A stretch of DNA of 64,000 nt, from assembly GCA_000716465.1 (NCBI GenBank), contig JNWL01000020.1, forward strand, positions 30,834-94,833, given 5' to 3'. Made by a program: the position numbers and the translations under genes. This DNA is from Streptomyces bikiniensis (GTDB taxonomy: Bacteria; Actinomycetota; Actinomycetes; Streptomycetales; Streptomycetaceae). The notes below the pieces were generated by a model, which did no database searches, was not told the origin of the DNA, and saw only the letters and a list, made by a program, of their open reading frames with translations. This document shows, in pieces, positions 1 through 7,575 of this stretch; position 1 is the first letter of the stretch, and each line of letters opens with the position of its first letter.

Positions 1-2
1 AG

Positions 3-542
3 GCCTCCCAGATGGCCCGGCGGGTCACCGAGGCGGACGTGCCCCGCTTCCGCGCGATCCGGGCCCGGCTGCGGGCGGTCTTCACGGCGGCCGACGAGGG
101 CGACCACACGGGGGCCGTGGACCTCCTGAACTCCCTGCTCCTGGAGTTCCCGGTCAGCCCCCAGATCTCGGGCCACGACTTCCTGGACGAGGAGGGCCGG
201 CCGCGCTGGCACATGCACCTCGCGGACCACTCCTCGAACGCGACGACGGGGTACGCGGCCATCTGCGCGATGGGCCTCGCCTTCCACCTCACCGAGTTCG
301 GCGCGGACCGGCTCGGCCTCTGCCAGGCGCCGCCCTGCCGCAACGCCTACCTGGACACCTCCACCAACCGCTCACGGCGCTACTGCTCGGACCGCTGCGC
401 GACCCGCGCGAACGTGGCCGCCTACCGGGCCCGCAAGCGCCTGGAGGCCGAGCGGACGGACCACACGGACCGCGCCGACCGCGACCCCACCGGCCTGACC
501 GCCGAGAAGAGCCAGGAGAGCACCACTCCGGCCGAACGCTGA
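3..542 (+). CDS. CGNR zinc finger protein, 5' partial
   Basis: The reading frame is open to the left edge, so the gene probably starts outside the window; an in-frame ATG at position 12 has no visible ribosome binding site. The last 80 or so residues before the tail hold a CGNR-type zinc finger: a CxxxxC pair (CQAPPC), then YLDTSTNRSRRYCSDRC, followed by an arginine-rich helix. Proteins of this family (ABATE domain plus CGNR finger) are presumed nucleic-acid-binding regulators of stress genes. The last ~40 codons overlap the 3' end of the convergent sodX gene by 121 bp. Family assignment is good; the target is unknown. Confidence 0.8.
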   Translation, partial: ASQMARRVTEADVPRFRAIRARLRAVFTAADEGDHTGAVDLLNSLLLEFPVSPQISGHDFLDEEGRPRWHMHLADHSSNATTGYAAICAMGLAFHLTEFGADRLGLCQAPPCRNAYLDTSTNRSRRYCSDRCATRANVAAYRARKRLEAERTDHTDRADRDPTGLTAEKSQESTTPAER

Positions 543-880
543 CGCCCCGGCGTCACCGGCCGGTACCGCGCCCGGACCCGCCCGAGCACGAGTTCGGGCG
601 GTACGGCTCCGAAGACCCGGCTGTCCCCCTCGGCGTCCGGGTTGTCGCCGAGCACCCACCAGCCGCCGTCGCGTCGCTCGATCAGACGCTTCACGACGAG
701 CAGGTCCTGCTGGAGCGGGTGGCGCAGCACGGCCACGCTCCCGGGCCGCAGCCGCCCGCCGTAGTGCACGAGCAGCCGGTCCCCGTGCAGCAGCGTGGGC
801 ACCATCGACACCCCCGTCACCTCGGCGATCCCGAACGGAGCCCCGGCCTCCGCCGCCCGCTCCCGCCCCGACCCGCTCAT
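422..880 (-). CDS. sodX: Nickel-type superoxide dismutase maturation protease (SodX)
   Basis: A 152-residue S26 (signal-peptidase-like) serine protease. Near the N terminus is GVSMVPTL, holding the catalytic Ser, followed about 35 residues later by LLVVKRLI with the general-base Lys, and then the WWVLGDNPD box of the family. The family removes the short N-terminal propeptide of Ni-SOD so that the amino-terminal His can bind nickel. It is transcribed divergently from sodN, 182 bp away, which is the standard pairing in Streptomyces. The last ~50 residues are low-complexity Ser/Arg-rich and overlap the convergent CGNR gene by 121 bp; the functional core ends near GRVRARYRPV. Confidence 0.88.
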   Translation of the reverse strand: MSGSGRERAAEAGAPFGIAEVTGVSMVPTLLHGDRLLVHYGGRLRPGSVAVLRHPLQQDLLVVKRLIERRDGGWWVLGDNPDAEGDSRVFGAVPPELVLGRVRARYRPVTPGRQRSAGVVLSWLFSAVRPVGSRSARSVWSVRSASRRLRAR

Positions 881-1062
881 CCGGCACCTCCCGATCCGCC
901 CGCGCGCGGACCCTCCGGTCCGCTCGTCCGCTCGTCCACTCGTACACGAGTCCCATGGTGACCCTGGACTTTTGACCTAAGCCCCCGGGGGCGCCCGAGA
1001 AAACGCCCTTCTCACCGAGTAATGTCCCACCTGAGAAGACGATCACGAGGAAGGACGGCTCA
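881..1062. promoter_or_regulatory. sodX-sodN divergent promoter region with a dyad
   Basis: This 182-bp spacer must hold the promoters of both genes. It contains the inverted repeat ACTCGT-AC-ACGAGT at 938-951 (6-bp arms, 2-bp gap), a plausible operator. I do not see a good match to the nickel regulator Nur box. A GAGGAAGGA ribosome binding site lies at about 1048-1056 in front of sodN. The dyad is directly visible; its role is inference. Confidence 0.4.
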
Positions 1063-1458
1063 ATGCTCTCCCGCCTGTTTGCCCCCAAGGTGAAGGTCAG
1101 CGCCCACTGCGACCTCCCGTGCGGCGTGTACGACCCGGCCCAGGCCCGCATCGAGGCCGAGTCCGTCAAGGCTGTCCAGGAGAAGTACCAGGCCAACGAG
1201 GACCCGCACTTCCGGGCCCGCGCCACGGTCATCAAGGAGCAGCGCGCGGAGCTCGCCAAGCACCACGTCTCGGTGCTCTGGAGCGACTACTTCAAGGCCC
1301 CGCACTTCGAGAAGTACCCCGAGCTCAACCAGCTGGTCAACGACACCCTGAAGGCCCTCTCGGCCGCCAAGGCGTCGACGGACCCGAAGACGGGCGAGAA
1401 GGCGCTGGAGCTCATCGCCGAGATCGACCGCATCTTCTGGGAGACGAAGAAGGCCTGA
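1063..1458 (+). CDS. sodN: Nickel superoxide dismutase
   Basis: A 131-residue Ni-SOD, converting superoxide to oxygen and hydrogen peroxide in the cytoplasm. The N terminus is a 14-residue propeptide followed by the nickel hook HCDLPCGVY (His15, Cys16, Cys20 of the precursor); after cleavage His becomes residue 1 and binds Ni with the two thiolates. The rest is the helical bundle, with the expected full length for the family. The ATG at 1063 is preceded by GAGGAAGGACGGCTCA. The maturation protease is divergent upstream, and a strong hairpin terminator follows at 1509-1539. The 3' untranslated stretch may release a small RNA (separate entry). Confidence 0.97.
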   Translation: MLSRLFAPKVKVSAHCDLPCGVYDPAQARIEAESVKAVQEKYQANEDPHFRARATVIKEQRAELAKHHVSVLWSDYFKAPHFEKYPELNQLVNDTLKALSAAKASTDPKTGEKALELIAEIDRIFWETKKA

Positions 1459-1545
1459 TCCGCACACCTCATACCCTGCGCTCCACAGCAGGTCAGAGGG
1501 CAAGTGAGGCGGCCCGCTCGGAATGATCGAGCGGGCCGCTTCCAG
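1459..1545 (+). ncRNA. Candidate 3'-UTR small RNA of sodN (s-SodF-like)
   Basis: The sodN 3' untranslated region carries CACACCTCATACCC just after the stop codon, whose CACCTC (1465-1470) is complementary to a GAGGTG Shine-Dalgarno sequence, and it ends in a strong terminator. In S. coelicolor the sodN 3' UTR is processed to a ~90-nt RNA that pairs with the sodF leader and lowers Fe-SOD when nickel is present. Position, size and the anti-SD stretch fit that model here. The sodF gene is outside the window, so pairing cannot be tested. Confidence 0.45.
1509..1539 (+). terminator. Terminator after sodN
   Basis: Perfect 12-bp stem GCGGCCCGCTCG / CGAGCGGGCCGC with a 7-base loop, followed by TTCC. 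Confidence 0.85.
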
Positions 1546-1668
1546 TTTCGAGATCAACCGGGAGCCGACGGGGAGGCGGTCTTCGAACCGTCACCCCGAG
1601 CGCCGGTGCGCCCGGTCGCCACCGACCTCCCGGCCTGTGCGGCCGTACCGCTCACTACGCTGGCAGGC

Positions 1669-2802
1669 GTGCACACACCGCCGCCCCCACGACTGACCCC
1701 GGAAGCCGCCCGCGCCCTGCAGGGGATGCTTCGAACCGAAATCGGTCCGGGCCTCACCGAGCAGGAGCTCGACGCGGTCGAGACACGGTTCGGCTTCACC
1801 TTCGCGGCGGACCACCGGGTCTTCCTCGCCGCCGGGCTCCCGCGGGGCTCGTCGGGCTGGCCCGACTGGCGCGACGGCGACCCCGAGGACCTGGCCGGGC
1901 GCCTGGCGCGGCCGGTGGAGGGCGTGCTCTTCGACGTGGAGCACAACCGGTTCTGGCATCCTGCCTGGCCGTCGAGGCCGGCGGAGACGTCCGAGGCACT
2001 GCGCGCCGCGAGGAACGAACTGGAGAGCGCGCCGCGGCTGGTCCCGGTCTACGGGCACCGTTACCTGCCCGGCACGGCGGGCGAGCACGGCCATCCCGTG
2101 CTGTCCGTCCACCAGACCGACATCATCCTGTACGGGAACGACCTCGCCGACTACGTCCACCACGAATTCGCCGGCCGGCCGAGCGGCCTCCGCGCCCACG
2201 CGACCGTCGACTTCTGGTCGTACTTCGTGGAGGGCGGGCCGGGTGTCGACGTCACCGCGCCCACGCCGTTCTCTCCGTACGCCGTGACCGCGCAGGAGGC
2301 CGTCGACTGCATCCGGATGCTGGCCCTGGAACGCCTGATCGGCCGCCGACACCACCCCGAGCAGCTCGTTGAAGCCGGCCTCACGGCCCTGGTCCTCGAC
2401 GTCGAGACGGAGTCCCTTCCCCTCCTCGCCGGCCTGTCCCGCTCCGAGCACGAGCAGGCCGACGCCCTTTTCGACCAGGTGCTGGGCGAACTCGGCCTGC
2501 TCCAGGAACTCCCGTCCGACACCACCGACCTCCCGTGGGAGGCGGCCCGCTGGGAGCTCGTCCGCTGGTGGCTCCATCTGATCGTGAACGGCAGCCTGGA
2601 CCCCGGCGCCGGCGGCGACCTGATCGCGTACGAAGGATGGAACGCACTGGCCCGCCCTCGGCAGCTCAAGCCACTGGTCGAGAGGACCGACGCCCACAAC
2701 GACCCGGCGGCGATCCGGCGGGGAGCCCGGGAACACCTGGCGGAACGGATCGTCGAGGAGGCGGGCCGCCTGCTGGACGGGCCCTGGCCGCCACTGGACT
2801 GA
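1669..2802 (+). CDS. SMI1/KNR4 (SUKH)-like hypothetical protein
   Basis: A 377-residue protein if started at GTG 1669. The frame is open further upstream, but those codons run through the sodN terminator, so the GTG, with TACGCT-like promoter bases just before it, is preferred. The N-terminal 150 residues resemble the SMI1/KNR4 (SUKH) fold: LTEQELDAVETRFGFTF, then FLAAGLPRGSSGWPDW, and a later HPVLSVHQTDIILYGNDL segment. The C-terminal half has no motif I recognise. SUKH proteins include toxin immunity proteins, but no polymorphic toxin is adjacent, so that role is not supported here. Confidence 0.65.
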   Translation: MHTPPPPRLTPEAARALQGMLRTEIGPGLTEQELDAVETRFGFTFAADHRVFLAAGLPRGSSGWPDWRDGDPEDLAGRLARPVEGVLFDVEHNRFWHPAWPSRPAETSEALRAARNELESAPRLVPVYGHRYLPGTAGEHGHPVLSVHQTDIILYGNDLADYVHHEFAGRPSGLRAHATVDFWSYFVEGGPGVDVTAPTPFSPYAVTAQEAVDCIRMLALERLIGRRHHPEQLVEAGLTALVLDVETESLPLLAGLSRSEHEQADALFDQVLGELGLLQELPSDTTDLPWEAARWELVRWWLHLIVNGSLDPGAGGDLIAYEGWNALARPRQLKPLVERTDAHNDPAAIRRGAREHLAERIVEEAGRLLDGPWPPLD

Positions 2803-3132
2803 TCCCAACGGCGGGCGGGGAGCACCACGGGCCGAACCGGTCGGGGAGTACGAGACGCTCGGACGTTCGCCGCCGGGCCGCGCATCCGGTCCGGAGCCGC
2901 CACCGGCCACAGGCCGAAGCCGTCGGCGGGGTGGCCCTCCAGGACGGGGTGCAGAACGATCATCCGGCGAGTGTGCGGCGACGCGCGACGGCCGCGCCAC
3001 GGGACTTCCGGGGCGCGTCGCGGGGCTTTCGAGGCGCATCGCAGGACCCCCGGGGCGCGTCGCAGGGCTGCTGGAGTGTGCCGCAGGGCCTCCGGGGCGC
3101 TCCACAGAACCCGCAAAGCTCTCCCCGGACGC
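2803..3132. other. Gene-free 330-bp stretch with tandem repeats
   Basis: Lies between the SUKH-like gene and the convergent LysR gene. No credible gene is seen. Its right half is a 21-bp-period tandem repeat (separate entry). No clean terminator hairpin is visible. Confidence 0.6.
2985..3115. repeat. Degenerate 21-bp tandem repeat, about six units
   Basis: The core GGGGCGCGTCGCAGGGCTTTC recurs with a 21-bp period: the GGCGC core sits at 3012, 3033, 3054, 3075 (as AGTGT) and 3096, with a weaker copy near 2991. Because 21 is a multiple of three, every frame shows a seven-residue repeat, but no start, ribosome site or codon bias supports translation. Confidence 0.75.
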
Positions 3133-4101
3133 TCACACCGCCGTCAGGCACGGGCCCACCCACACCTCCGCCGTCGTCCCCCGGCTCCGTAACCACTCGC
3201 GGTACGGGGCCGCCCGCAGGGCCGCCTCGCGGTAGGAAGCGGCGAGTTCCGCGTACAGGACGTCGAGCGGCGCGCCCGGGCGCGCGTACAGGAGGAGGCG
3301 TACGGCCAGGGGGTCGCCGCGCAGGGGACGGACGGCCATGTCGTCGCGCGGGCCCGAGGTCGGCTGGCAGGGGGCGACGGCTTCCCCGAGGACGATGAGC
3401 GAGGCGGCCGTGTGGTAGTCGCCGTGCAGCAGCGGCGGGTCGATGCCGGCGGCGTGCAGGACCCGCCGCAGGCCGTCCCATTCGCCGTCGACGGTCGGGT
3501 CGACCATCCAGTGGTCGTCCGCGAGGTCGGCGAGGTCCACGACGGGCCGGGCTGCGGCCGGGTGGTCGCGGGCCATGGAGACGAACTGCGGTTCGCGGGC
3601 GACCAGGACCCGCTCCGTGAGGCCCTCGGGGACCTGTAGGGGACAGCCCTCCACCTCGTGCACGAAGGCGACGTCGAGCTGACCGGCGGCGACCATGCGG
3701 AGCAGCGCGTGGGCGGAGACGTCCACCCGCAGGCCGACCTCGGTGCCGGGGAGCCGCTGGCGGAGCCGGCGCAGCCAGCCCGGGAGGGCCCGGCTGGCGG
3801 TGGAGCCGACGCGGAGCCCGGGACCGGCCGCGCGGGCGGCCGCGGCCCGGGTCTCGGTGACGAGCGCGGCCATGTCCGCGACCAGGGGGCGGGCCCGGCT
3901 GAGCAGCGAGCGGCCGAGCGGGGTGGGGCGGCAGCCGGTGCGGCCGCGCGAGAAGAGCTCGGCGCCCAGGGAGTTCTCGATCCGGCGCAGTTGGGTGGTC
4001 AACGAGGGCTGGCTCATGCCCAGTTGCCGCGCCGCCTTGTGCAGGCTGCCCGCGTCCGCGATGGCGCAGAGCGCGCGCAGATGTCTCACCTCCAGCTCCA
4101 T
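3133..4101 (-). CDS. LysR-family regulator, probable activator of snapalysin
   Basis: A 322-residue LysR-type regulator. Start at [20 protein letters not shown], whose winged-helix HTH ([20 protein letters not shown]) occupies residues ~15-60; an effector-binding domain fills the rest. It is divergent from a snapalysin gene with 186 bp between them. In S. lividans and S. coelicolor a LysR regulator next to snpA activates the metalloprotease, and that is the likely job here. LysR proteins usually bind the shared intergenic region, and their co-inducer binds the C-terminal domain; the effector is unknown. Confidence 0.88.
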   Translation of the reverse strand: MELEVRHLRALCAIADAGSLHKAARQLGMSQPSLTTQLRRIENSLGAELFSRGRTGCRPTPLGRSLLSRARPLVADMAALVTETRAAAARAAGPGLRVGSTASRALPGWLRRLRQRLPGTEVGLRVDVSAHALLRMVAAGQLDVAFVHEVEGCPLQVPEGLTERVLVAREPQFVSMARDHPAAARPVVDLADLADDHWMVDPTVDGEWDGLRRVLHAAGIDPPLLHGDYHTAASLIVLGEAVAPCQPTSGPRDDMAVRPLRGDPLAVRLLLYARPGAPLDVLYAELAASYREAALRAAPYREWLRSRGTTAEVWVGPCLTAV

Positions 4102-4287
4102 GCCCCGAGGGTAGGGCGGCTCCCTGAGACGCACCAGATACCCGGAACCCCTCGATCACCTTTCATTCCAAGGCCGTTGACAGGAAGGGGGGCGGTGATG
4201 CGGTGGGGCTATCGGTGGTTGGCATCATCCCCGTACGCCCCGGCTCCCTCCAGACTCTCCCCAACCCCACACAGGAGGAGCCCCCCC
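4102..4287. promoter_or_regulatory. LysR-snapalysin intergenic control region
   Basis: A 186-bp divergent spacer. A TTGACA hexamer at 4177-4182 points toward snapalysin, with no convincing -10 at 17 bp. The stretch GCTATCGGTGGTTGGCATCAT near 4208-4229 is the best candidate for LysR binding and a promoter, by position only. An AGGAGGAG ribosome site is at 4272-4279. Confidence 0.4.
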
Positions 4288-4941
4288 ATGCGTCATCCCA
4301 AGGTCCTCGAAGCCGCGCTGACCACCGCCCTCGGCCTCGGTCTCGCCGCCTCGCTCGGCGCGGCCCCGGCCGTCGCCGCGCCCGACGACCGGCCCGCGTC
4401 CGCCGGCGCCGCCGCCGTGGCGTACGCCGGTTCGGCCGAGGAGGCCCGGGCCAACCAGGCCTTCTTCGACGCCGTCGTGAAGTCGGTGGCGAAGAAGCGG
4501 GCCGCCGCCCCCGGCGCGGCCGCCGTCACCGTCGTCTACAGCGCCGCCAACGCGCCGAGCTTCCGCACCCAGATCGCCCGCTCGACCCAGATATGGAACA
4601 GCTCGGTGGTGAACGTCCGGCTCGTCGAGGGCAGCAACCCCGACTTCCGCTACTACGAGGGGAACGACTCCCGCGGCTCGTACGCCAGCACCGACGGCCA
4701 CGGCAGCGGCTACATCTTCCTCGACTACCGGCAGAACCAGCAGTACGACTCGACCCGGGTGACCGCCCACGAGACCGGGCACGTCCTCGGCCTTCCGGAC
4801 CGCTACAGCGGTCCGTGCAGCGAGCTGATGTCGGGCGGCGGCCCCGGCCCGTCCTGCCGGAACGCCCAGCCGAACGCGCAGGAGCGGGCGCGCGTCGACC
4901 AGTTGTGGCGCTACGGCCTCGCCTCGGCCTTCAAGAACTGA
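4288..4941 (+). CDS. snpA: Snapalysin family zinc metalloprotease (M7)
   Basis: A 217-residue secreted protease. The ATG at 4288 follows ACAGGAGGAG. Residues 1-31 form a Sec signal peptide (RHPK, hydrophobic core, APAVAA cleavage region), followed by a short pro-region. The catalytic signature [11 protein letters not shown] at 161-171 gives zinc ligands His161, His165 and Asp171, the last being characteristic of the M7 family rather than most metzincins. Cys177 and Cys190 probably form the conserved disulfide. It degrades extracellular protein during the growth-phase transition; the divergent LysR gene likely activates it. Confidence 0.93.
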   Translation: MRHPKVLEAALTTALGLGLAASLGAAPAVAAPDDRPASAGAAAVAYAGSAEEARANQAFFDAVVKSVAKKRAAAPGAAAVTVVYSAANAPSFRTQIARSTQIWNSSVVNVRLVEGSNPDFRYYEGNDSRGSYASTDGHGSGYIFLDYRQNQQYDSTRVTAHETGHVLGLPDRYSGPCSELMSGGGPGPSCRNAQPNAQERARVDQLWRYGLASAFKN

Positions 4942-4989
4942 CGGAGCCGGGGTACGAGTACGACGGCGGCGTCCCTCCCCGGGCGCCGC

Positions 4990-5051
4990 CGTTCCCGTTC
5001 CCGTTTCCGGCCCTGTTCCCGTTTCCGGTCCCGGCCCTGTTCCCGTTTCCG
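4990..5051. repeat. Short 24-bp direct repeat
   Basis: GGCCCTGTTCCCGTTTCCG occurs at 5009-5027 and 5033-5051 (24-bp period), with partial units before. It lies just after snapalysin and before the stop of the next minus-strand gene. Confidence 0.7.
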
Positions 5052-5066
5052 CAGGCCCTTCGGCCG

Positions 5067-5480
5067 TCAGGCCGGCTGGAGGAGGGGCCGGCCGAAGTCC
5101 GCGCCGGGCGGCAGCTGGCGCCGGACCCGGGCGAGGGCCCCCTCGAAGTCGCCGCCCGCGACGCACGCCTCGAAGGCGGCGCCGCCGTAGTGCAGCGCGA
5201 GGCTGAGGTCGGACCGCTCGCCGAGCGTCAGCAGGCAGCTCAGCGTGGCCTGCTGGGAGACGCCGTCCACGACGACGGGGAGCGGCAGGTCCCACTCCAG
5301 GACGCAGCCGGTGAGGGCCTGCCCGTCGGCGGCGACGAGCGCGGCGAAGCTCTCGCCCGCGTACTCGGTCCCCCTGATCCGGACGGCTACGCGCCGCCCG
5401 TCGGCCGTGATGACGATCGCTTCCGCGCCGCTGCGGTCCCGGTACCAGCCGGTCCAGACTTCTGTCGACTCCGATGACAT
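5067..5480 (-). CDS. Conserved hypothetical protein
   Basis: A 137-residue protein starting at MSSESTEVWTGWYRDRSG. The sequence looks like a compact beta-rich domain: WTGWYRDRSGAEAIVITADG, then a repeated pattern of short strands, and LSCLLTLGERSDLSLALHYG. No signal peptide or membrane segment is present. It resembles small uncharacterised Streptomyces DUF proteins, but I cannot name the family with certainty. The frame is open upstream into the next intergenic region; the ATG at 5480 is the first good start. Confidence 0.65.
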   Translation of the reverse strand: MSSESTEVWTGWYRDRSGAEAIVITADGRRVAVRIRGTEYAGESFAALVAADGQALTGCVLEWDLPLPVVVDGVSQQATLSCLLTLGERSDLSLALHYGGAAFEACVAGGDFEGALARVRRQLPPGADFGRPLLQPA

Positions 5481-5632
5481 GCGCGGACTGTAGCGGTATG
5501 ACCGGCTCCACCGCGCGCCCGGCCACCCGGTGGCCGGACTTCTCCCGATCTCGTCGTTCTTGCCGGTCGCATGCGGGGTCGCGGCTTCCGCGCCCCACGG
5601 CCCCCGTCCGCCCCCGCCTCCGTACGCGGGCG

Positions 5633-6214
5633 CTACCGCTTCCTGGAGTACCGGCGGACGAGCACGCCGTTGTCGAAGGCGCGGACGTCGTCCAGTTCGA
5701 AGTCCCGGGGTTCGAACCCGACGCCGAACATCGGCATGCCGCTGCCGTACACCTGCGGGTAGGTCTTGATGATCAGCTCGTCGATCTCGTCGACGAGTGC
5801 GCCGGCGACGGTGGAGCCGCCGCAGAGCCAGATGTCCAGCGGGCCCTCCTCGGCCTTGAGTTCGCGGACGCGGCCGACGAGGTCGTCGTGGATCAGCTCG
5901 ACGTTCGGGTGGGGCGACTCGGCCAGGGAGTGGGTGGCGACGAGCTCGCGCAGGTGGTTGTAGGGGCTGGTGATGCCCACGTCCAGGGCGATCCGGTACG
6001 AGCCCATCCCCTGGATCACCGTGTCGAAGCGCTCGTTGGGGCCGTCGATGCCGAGGGCCTCCCGGCCCTGGGTGGGGACGGTCTCCGGGTACGAGGCGTT
6101 CATCCACTGGAGGTACGCCTCGTCCACGTACTTGTACATGGACGATGCGTCGCCCTCGGGGTCGCCGATGAAGCCGTCGATCGTACAGGCGATGTAGTAA
6201 GTGAGCTTGCGCAA
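5633..6214 (-). CDS. Dihydrofolate reductase family protein (RibD C-terminal)
   Basis: A 193-residue RibD_C/DHFR-fold protein: RKLTYYIACTIDGFIGDPEG at the N terminus, the LDIWLCGGSTVAGALVDEID nucleotide-binding region in the middle, and YGSGMPMFG near the end. Such proteins are NADPH-dependent reductases of unknown substrate, distinct from true folate DHFR. The start codon is TTG at 6214, supported by a GAGAGGA ribosome site five bases upstream. It is separated from the next minus-strand gene by repeats. Confidence 0.82.
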   Translation of the reverse strand: MRKLTYYIACTIDGFIGDPEGDASSMYKYVDEAYLQWMNASYPETVPTQGREALGIDGPNERFDTVIQGMGSYRIALDVGITSPYNHLRELVATHSLAESPHPNVELIHDDLVGRVRELKAEEGPLDIWLCGGSTVAGALVDEIDELIIKTYPQVYGSGMPMFGVGFEPRDFELDDVRAFDNGVLVRRYSRKR

Positions 6215-6339
6215 ACCGGTCCTCTCGTCGGGGCCCCCTCTTCGGAGAGGCCTGAGGAGCGGGCCACGCCCGCAACCACGCCAGCCATAGTGGTTCAGGT
6301 GTAGTGGTTACGCAAGCCCTTTTACCGCCTTCGCGTCCT

Positions 6340-6415
6340 CACCGCCTCTGCTGCCCCTGCTGCCTGCCTCCGCTGCCTCTACTGCCTCCACTGCCTCCAC
6401 TGCCTCTACTGCCAG
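6340..6415. repeat. 9-bp tandem repeat downstream of the encapsulin cargo gene
   Basis: Units of CTGCCTCYA are repeated, cleanest at 6373-6413 with a degenerate CTGCC-rich part before. It sits between the DHFR-like gene and the stop of the polyprenyl synthase gene. Confidence 0.7.
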
Positions 6416-6426
6416 TGGGACGGAGC

Positions 6427-7470
6427 TCAGCGCGTGCGCCTGGTGACGAACTCCGCCAGGGCCAGCAGGTCCCCCGCGGCCGCCAGGTCCGGGACCGCCC
6501 GCGCCAGGTGCTCGACGGCGCGGCCCATGTGCTCGGCCGCCTGCACCTGGGCCCAGTCGCGCCCGCCGGCCCGCTCCACCGCGTCCGCCGCCGCCCGCAC
6601 CTCCGCCACGTCGTGGAGCGGGCGGGAGTACAGCTCGGCCAGCTCCTCCCCCGCCGGGGTCCCGGAGGTGAGCGCCGCCACCACGGGCAGCGACTTCTTG
6701 TGGGCGGTCAGGTCGGCCCCGGCCGGCTTGCCCGTGCGCTCCGGGTCCCCCCAGATGCCGATGAGGTCGTCGATCAGCTGGAAGGCGAGGCCCGCCTCCC
6801 GGCCGAAGGCGTCCATCGCCGCGACCTCCTCCTCGTCCGCGCCCGCGTAGAGCGCGCCGAGGGCGCAGGCGCAGCCGAGCAGCGCCCCGGTCTTGGCGAC
6901 GGCCATGGCCGTGCACTCGTCGAGGGAGATCTCGCGCGGACCGCGCTGCTCGAAGGCGCAGTCCGTCTGCTGCCCCGCGCAGAGTTCGATGACGCAGGCC
7001 GCGAGGCGCGCGGAGGCGGCCGCCGATGCGGGATGCGGGTCCTCGGCGAGCAGCCGCAGGGCGAGCGCGCTCATCGCGTCGCCCGCGATCAGCGCGTCCG
7101 GGATGCCGAACACCGTCCAGGCGGTGGGCCGGTGGCGCCGGGTCGGGTCCCCGTCGACGATGTCGTCGTGGAGCAGGGTGAAGTTGTGCGCGAGCTCCAC
7201 CGCGACCGCGGCCTTCACGGCCCCGGCCTCCTCGGCGCCGAGCGCGCGGGCGGCGGCGAGGACGAGGGCGGGCCGGATGGCCTTGCCCGCCTGCTCGGCG
7301 GCCGGGGAGCCGTCGGCGTGCTCCCAGCCGAAGTGGTACATCGCGACCCGGCGTATGGAACCGGGCAGGGTCTCGACGGTCGAGCGGAGCTGGGGCTGGA
7401 CGGCCGTCCGCGTCCGGTCCAGGAGCGCCGCGGCCCCCTGGCCGTCGGTGGCGGCATCCGCGCTGGTCAT
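6427..7470 (-). CDS. Polyprenyl synthetase, family 2 encapsulin cargo type
   Basis: A 347-residue all-helical isoprenyl diphosphate synthase. The first aspartate motif is HDDIVDGD (residues ~101-108, DDxxD) and the second DDLIGIWGD (~234-242); substrate-binding Arg/Lys lie at GKAIRPAL and RRHRP. It condenses allylic diphosphates with isopentenyl diphosphate; product length cannot be read. The first ~25 residues (TSADAATDGQGAAALLDRTR) are a flexible Ala/Gly/Asp-rich extension of the kind that targets cargo into family 2 encapsulins. It follows the shell gene on the same strand by ~100 bp. The ATG at 7470 has GGAAG upstream; a GTG at 7500 would add ten residues. Confidence 0.9.
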   Translation of the reverse strand: MTSADAATDGQGAAALLDRTRTAVQPQLRSTVETLPGSIRRVAMYHFGWEHADGSPAAEQAGKAIRPALVLAAARALGAEEAGAVKAAVAVELAHNFTLLHDDIVDGDPTRRHRPTAWTVFGIPDALIAGDAMSALALRLLAEDPHPASAAASARLAACVIELCAGQQTDCAFEQRGPREISLDECTAMAVAKTGALLGCACALGALYAGADEEEVAAMDAFGREAGLAFQLIDDLIGIWGDPERTGKPAGADLTAHKKSLPVVAALTSGTPAGEELAELYSRPLHDVAEVRAAADAVERAGGRDWAQVQAAEHMGRAVEHLARAVPDLAAAGDLLALAEFVTRRTR

Positions 7471-7529
7471 GGTCACGGTCACTTCCTTCGCGTCCTTCAC
7501 GGCGGTCGTTCGCCGCGGCGGGCCGGGGA

Positions 7530-7567
7530 CGCCCGGGGGCGGGAGGGTCCACTCCCGCCCCCGGGCG
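7530..7567 (-). terminator. Perfect hairpin between shell and cargo genes (attenuator-like)
   Basis: A perfect 16-bp stem CGCCCGGGGGCGGGAG / CTCCCGCCCCCGGGCG with a 6-base loop (7546-7551), starting 8 bp after the encapsulin stop and ending 60 bp before the cargo ATG. It has no T-run on the transcribed side. It could terminate part of the transcription or stabilise the shell mRNA 3' end, making shell exceed cargo. Role is inference. Confidence 0.65.
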
Positions 7568-7575
7568 CCGCGGGC

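Noticed and set aside
1504..1668. Upstream ATG start for the SUKH-like gene
   Set aside because: It would run through the sodN terminator; the GTG at 1669 fits better.
2960..4159. Frames of the 21-bp repeat read as a heptad-repeat protein
   Set aside because: All frames show similar repeats and no ribosome site or codon bias; the period explains it.
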